A stretch of 64,000 nucleotides of DNA from Coturnix japonica (taxonomy: Eukaryota; Chordata; Aves; Galliformes; Phasianidae), in NCBI RefSeq assembly GCF_001577835.2, contig NC_029532.1, forward strand, positions 186,001 to 250,000. The letters run 5' to 3'. Within the stretch, counting starts at the first letter, position 1; the number at the start of each line of letters is the position of its first letter. A model generated the notes under the pieces. The model saw only the letters and a program-made list of their open reading frames with translations. It ran no database searches and was not told the DNA's origin. Of the stretch, positions 60,301 through 64,000 are shown piece by piece. The position numbers and the translations under genes were made by a program.

Positions 60301-63101
60301 GGACTCGCTCAGAATCTCAGTGCCAAACAAGCAGTTTCACATTCACATTAGGTTTAATAGACAGCTGATGCACAAGACGAACTCATGCTGTGACCTGGGT
60401 ACATTTGTTTGTTTTAGAGACAGCAAACATGCCATGTAACCCCAGATGGGTTTCTGTCCACATCCACATGGGCAACTTGTTTGCATTTTAATCCTTCAAT
60501 TTCAGGCTCAATAACAAGTTCGTATCCTCAGAACTCCTGGATAACTCACTGTGTGCTGGGCTGGCTCACAAGAGACCTCTATGCAATTTTAAAGATGAAC
60601 ATGCTCTGTGGGATCCAAAATTTATCAGGGCCTGAGGTGGCTATTGCCCTTTGTACAGAACAAACCTAAGAAGAATAAAAGGATTCATTATCTTCACAGC
60701 CCTGAAATTATCAGTGTTGTGTTCATTTGCTATTGAAGATGGCAGCAGCCTGAAGCTTTTGGCTCCCGGTTCTAATGCACTGTGATCAATTTTTCAAATG
60801 TATTTCATGTGGCAAGAAATACTTCAGGTTATTTTATTAATTGTGAAAAGAGGATTAACAGACCTTATGACATCAATTTCATTAGGGTAATTGCACAGAG
60901 GGCTTGATTTCCTTGTTTGTTTTGGCCTCCTGAACCTGATACCCCCTTGAGCCCATGCTCCTGGACGTGAAATCAATCCTCTATCAGCAGAAGCTGGGCT
61001 GGAACTGGCTGCCTGGCCTCAGAGGGACCATCTCTGCCCAGCTGCTCCTCAGGTTTTCCATCCGACACAAAACCGACGCAGCAGGACAATGGTCCCCCTA
61101 CACCAGCCCACACATATCCCACTTCTTCCACTTCTCTAGCAAGATCAATGATGAGAGAATCAGTCACTGATTTATCACCTTCCCTACCTGGGCAGCAGTA
61201 CCTGGCTACCCAGCATGACCTGGCAATGCAGATACCAGCTGTACAACAGTACTGAGAAAGTGTCCAGGAGTTCTAACACGTGGCAAACCTGGGAAGGACT
61301 CTGCTGCTGAAGCCATTTTCAGCATCATACAGTATCTCAGATAATCTGAAGACCAACTGCTCTGAATATATTTTTGCAAAGCCTGACTAACACTTTGCTT
61401 AAGAGCTTTTCAACAGAGTTCATGATGTGACAATTTGTTTCTAATGAACAATTCCTGTAAAAAGGATGGACTTCACGTGCTTACAAATCAAGCAATGACA
61501 TAGTGGCTGATAGATGACAAGTTCCTGGCTTCCTCAAAAGTGACTGTCAAAGAAAATGAGAGTTCTCATAAAAAAAAAAGACTTAAGCATTGAGTAACTT
61601 GCATTAACATCAAGGTGGGGGGAGGTAATTGAAAGAGAACTGAATTCTTGGAATTAAATTCCGCCTTTTGATAACGAAAGGTGGAAAAACGCACCAAAAT
61701 AAACAGACACAATACATTAAAAGTTTTCCTTATGACATGTGGTAAGATGGACACAATTGAACATGGGAAAACTGAGCAAATTTCAAATTCAGAACATTCA
61801 GAAAAGCAATTGCTTAATAAGAATTCTGCAACTGAAGAAGGACTGAGACATGACTTAGCAGCACTGAAAATGCAAAACCTGAGACAGGACAGGGCAGGTA
61901 TCAGAGCAACAGGTGCAGCAGGCAGAGACCAGGCTCAAAGAAAGAGCTGGAAGCCTCCAAACACATCTTACACAGGCAAAGCCTGGCCAGCAGCTGCCAA
62001 GGGACTGCTTACATAAGCCAGATGAGGCAGAGTTGTGTGCCACCTCGTGTTTTCTTTGGGATGCACAATTTAGAGCAATGACGTTTTGTCCTCAGGTACC
62101 CAGCCACAGCAGGATGAAGAGTTCTTGTGCTCCTTTTGTTCTCACTGATCCAAATTTAGCATCAGTCATTCTGCCAGCAGCCAGACACGGGGTGAACGAA
62201 ATAACTGAGCTGTCCCAGCATGGCCATCCTGCCTTGTTGCACTGCCTGACTGATGGCACTGTGAGCTGGAGAACACAAGGACAGCAGGAACCACTAAAGA
62301 GCAGGTGATGCAGCACCCACGCCTGCAGACACCTTCTTGCAAGTACCACCTAAACCCAAGCAACCAACCAAGCCTCCAGTTCACCATGCTACAGATGCAC
62401 TAGCTTTCCAGGGCTAACTGGCAAACGCTCATTTCAAGCAGCAAACAGATGAGGCATTGAAAAATGATAAGGCATCAGGAAACTAGTCCCTGCTTCAAAC
62501 CAGAAATACTCTGAGGAGATTAAAAGTATTCAAAGGGAACAAAAGACAACCACGTTGTAGCTATCAGTTGCTGCCTTTCAGAAGACACACCATACTCAGG
62601 AATGCCACAGCTAGAAGAAAAGTAATCAACTTGCATGCTGAACACTACAGAGATGGAAAATATCCCCTTTCAGCATCAGAGGCTACAACATACTTATCTA
62701 TAACCCCATTACCATGTACTGCTTCCAGGTGTACTGCTCAGCTCCACCTCCACTGCCCTCCCATAGGTCACATGCTTGTAGCTTGCAGATAACAGACCCT
62801 TTGACAGGGATCCCAGAGTACATTCTTCATGCTGTATTCTGGGAGACATCACTTAAAGTGACATTTTACAACTTGCAAAGAAACCCTAAATGTCACTCAC
62901 TGGCTGCCTCAGCCTGGCCACAAGCCATAGCTGGGGCTGCACAACATTCGTATGATACCGAGTGCAACAAAACAGAAAAGACTGCTCAGTGACATACAGT
63001 TCGTAGTTTTGATCTTCTGTCTCTTGCTGCACTGACAGCTCCTCCAAAGTCGCATCAATATCCAGCTGATTTGTCTCCAGCTGCCGTAGTAACGTCTCCC
63101 T
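48366..63101 (-). CDS. RABL6: RAB, member RAS oncogene family-like 6 (Parf), C-terminal 534 residues
   Basis: RABL6 is a large Rab-like GTPase tied to cell proliferation. Its GTPase exons lie beyond the right edge. Exons in transcript order are 63101-62998, 57676-57318, 55676-55514, 52219-52001, 51554-51221, 49727-49556, 49236-49187 and 48569-48366. They join in frame for 1,605 bases. Recognisable blocks are RETLLRQLETNQLD, FLEMMEARSRGHASPL, a Pro/Ser-rich stretch, KRSIISRLFGTSP, VQSVEDFVPDDSLD, GGNPMVAGFQDD, an acidic run after ITLSS, IATQMLSFVMDDPDFESE, NDSDLFGLGLEEAGPKESS, a Lys-rich stretch that could be a nuclear localisation signal, and the end DELEAFLGGGG...GGGDYEEL. All match human RABL6 in order. 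The 50-base exon encodes mainly lysine. Confidence 0.96.
49320..49488 (-). mobile_element. CR1 LINE fragment, degraded, antisense
   Basis: Read on the minus strand it follows the CR1 3' end: ggcggtgaggccccagcgctg, cccagagctgtgggagcccc, gatgggccctgggcagcctgag, ggcagggatgggactgg and cccttcaacccag. Parts are missing and it is shorter than the copy at 33.6 kb. It lies in the RABL6 intron between the exons 49187-49236 and 49556-49727. Confidence 0.75.
57677..62997 (-). other. RABL6: Large RABL6 intron
   Basis: This 5.3-kb intron is AT-richer than the left half of the window. I find no exon or transposon in it. A T-rich tract (60251-60284) is the only simple-sequence feature of note. The neighbouring intron 55677-57317 is likewise empty, as is 52220-55513 apart from a run of 26 T at 55017-55042. 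Confidence 0.6.
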
Positions 63102-64000
63102 CTAAAGAAAGGAAAACAAGCCAGGTCTGAGCAGGAAGGGTCATCGTAACAGATCTCTGTGCACTCTCAGGGTGCACCAAGATCTGGTGTCACCACTCTA
63201 CCCACAGCAATTAATTAAACAGGAGCTTTGGTCCATCTCATGGTGTTCAATTTAAATATTTCTGCACAACAGAATGCAGAAGTGGTAGCAAAAAAGCATA
63301 TTAATCCAAGCAATCAGGTTGTATGAAAGCAATCCGTTCCAATGGCCATACAGGATCAGATCATCAACCAGTAATATGTGATTTCCAGAAATCAGCAGCA
63401 CCAGTAGCTGCACTACCCCAAGGAGCTGCCTGTCCTGCTGCAGGGCCAGCACAGGGATCCCTCCAGCAGCAGCAGCTCCAGCATCTCCCTGACAGGTGAT
63501 TTGTATGTTTAAAATCACATTTAAAACACGTTAATCTGCTGAAAGACAAGGCCTTCCTCAACATTTCCATGATCATTTAACTCACTGCTTAGTAGATACT
63601 GACATTCTTAATTTGTATGCTTTGTTATTGTGTTAATCCATTTTCCTGCACCAGGTTCATTTCATTTTTCATATTCATAAACGCTGTGCAGATGGAAATG
63701 TGAACTCAATTAAAATGTATGCAAAGAGTTATGAAGCCATTAGTTAACCTGAATTCCCTTCAATGTGTTATACAAGGAAGTTTCAGCAAAACGTGCTATA
63801 GATTTAAACCTGCTGCACTAAACAGAAGCACTGATCTGTACTAAGTGACTTTAAATACCAGCATCCAACATTTCAGAAGTAACAATTTCATCCTTTTTTA
63901 TTATTCATAGACTGCAAGCACAAAATAAATAAATAAATAAAATAAATAATAATAAAATAATCCACACAAAGGGAAGATCCCTGCTCCTTGAACTCTTCCT
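63102..64000 (-). other. RABL6: RABL6 intron running off the window
   Basis: Upstream of the exon at 62998-63101 there is no further RABL6 exon before the edge. The only feature is an AAAT/AAT-type microsatellite at 63922-63961. Confidence 0.7.
63922..63961. repeat. (AAAT)n / (AAT)n microsatellite
   Basis: About ten units of aaat and aat in tandem, with single-unit interruptions. Confidence 0.95.

Overview
The window looks like bird nuclear DNA, most likely from a GC-rich microchromosome of a galliform such as chicken. The evidence is split genes with consensus GT-AG introns, very GC-rich CpG islands, many short tandem repeats, and two degraded copies of the CR1 LINE family typical of birds and reptiles. 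It is not prokaryotic; I see no operon, CRISPR array or intact virus.

Seven protein genes are recognisable and their exons join in frame. From left to right they are the last exon of FBXW5 (+), TRAF2 (-, complete coding region), EDF1 (+, complete), MAMDC4 (-, complete except an uncertain last few residues), PHPT1 (-, complete), AJM1 (-, one large coding exon) and the 3' two thirds of RABL6 (-, continuing past the right edge). This is the human 9q34.3 order RABL6-AJM1-PHPT1-MAMDC4-EDF1-TRAF2-FBXW5 read backwards, with every relative orientation kept.

Layout: 1-2.4 kb is the FBXW5 end. 2.8-18.3 kb is TRAF2, with a long 3' UTR holding a striking pentamer array and an intron holding a pair of perfect NF-kB sites. 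18-20.1 kb is a CpG island serving TRAF2 and EDF1, with seven CCAAT boxes before EDF1. 19.8-22.8 kb is EDF1. 24.7-33.1 kb is MAMDC4, with 28 coding exons. 33.6-33.9 kb is a CR1 fragment. 34.5-35.8 kb is PHPT1. 36.1-39.4 kb is the AJM1 coding exon, whose likely promoter is the CpG island at 42.6-44.3 kb. 44.3-48.4 kb has no clear gene. 48.4-64 kb is RABL6.

The genes are a conserved neighbourhood rather than a pathway. TRAF2 is a TNF-receptor adaptor and ubiquitin-ligase scaffold, EDF1 a ribosome-associated coactivator, MAMDC4 an endosomal membrane glycoprotein, PHPT1 a phosphohistidine phosphatase, AJM1 an apical-junction protein, RABL6 a Rab-like GTPase and FBXW5 an SCF substrate receptor. 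No new multi-gene system is evident. The most notable non-genic signals are the two kB sites inside TRAF2, the 85-unit (A/T)GCAC array, related NGCAC arrays elsewhere, and a possible unrecognised minus-strand transcript at 40.7-41.1 kb.
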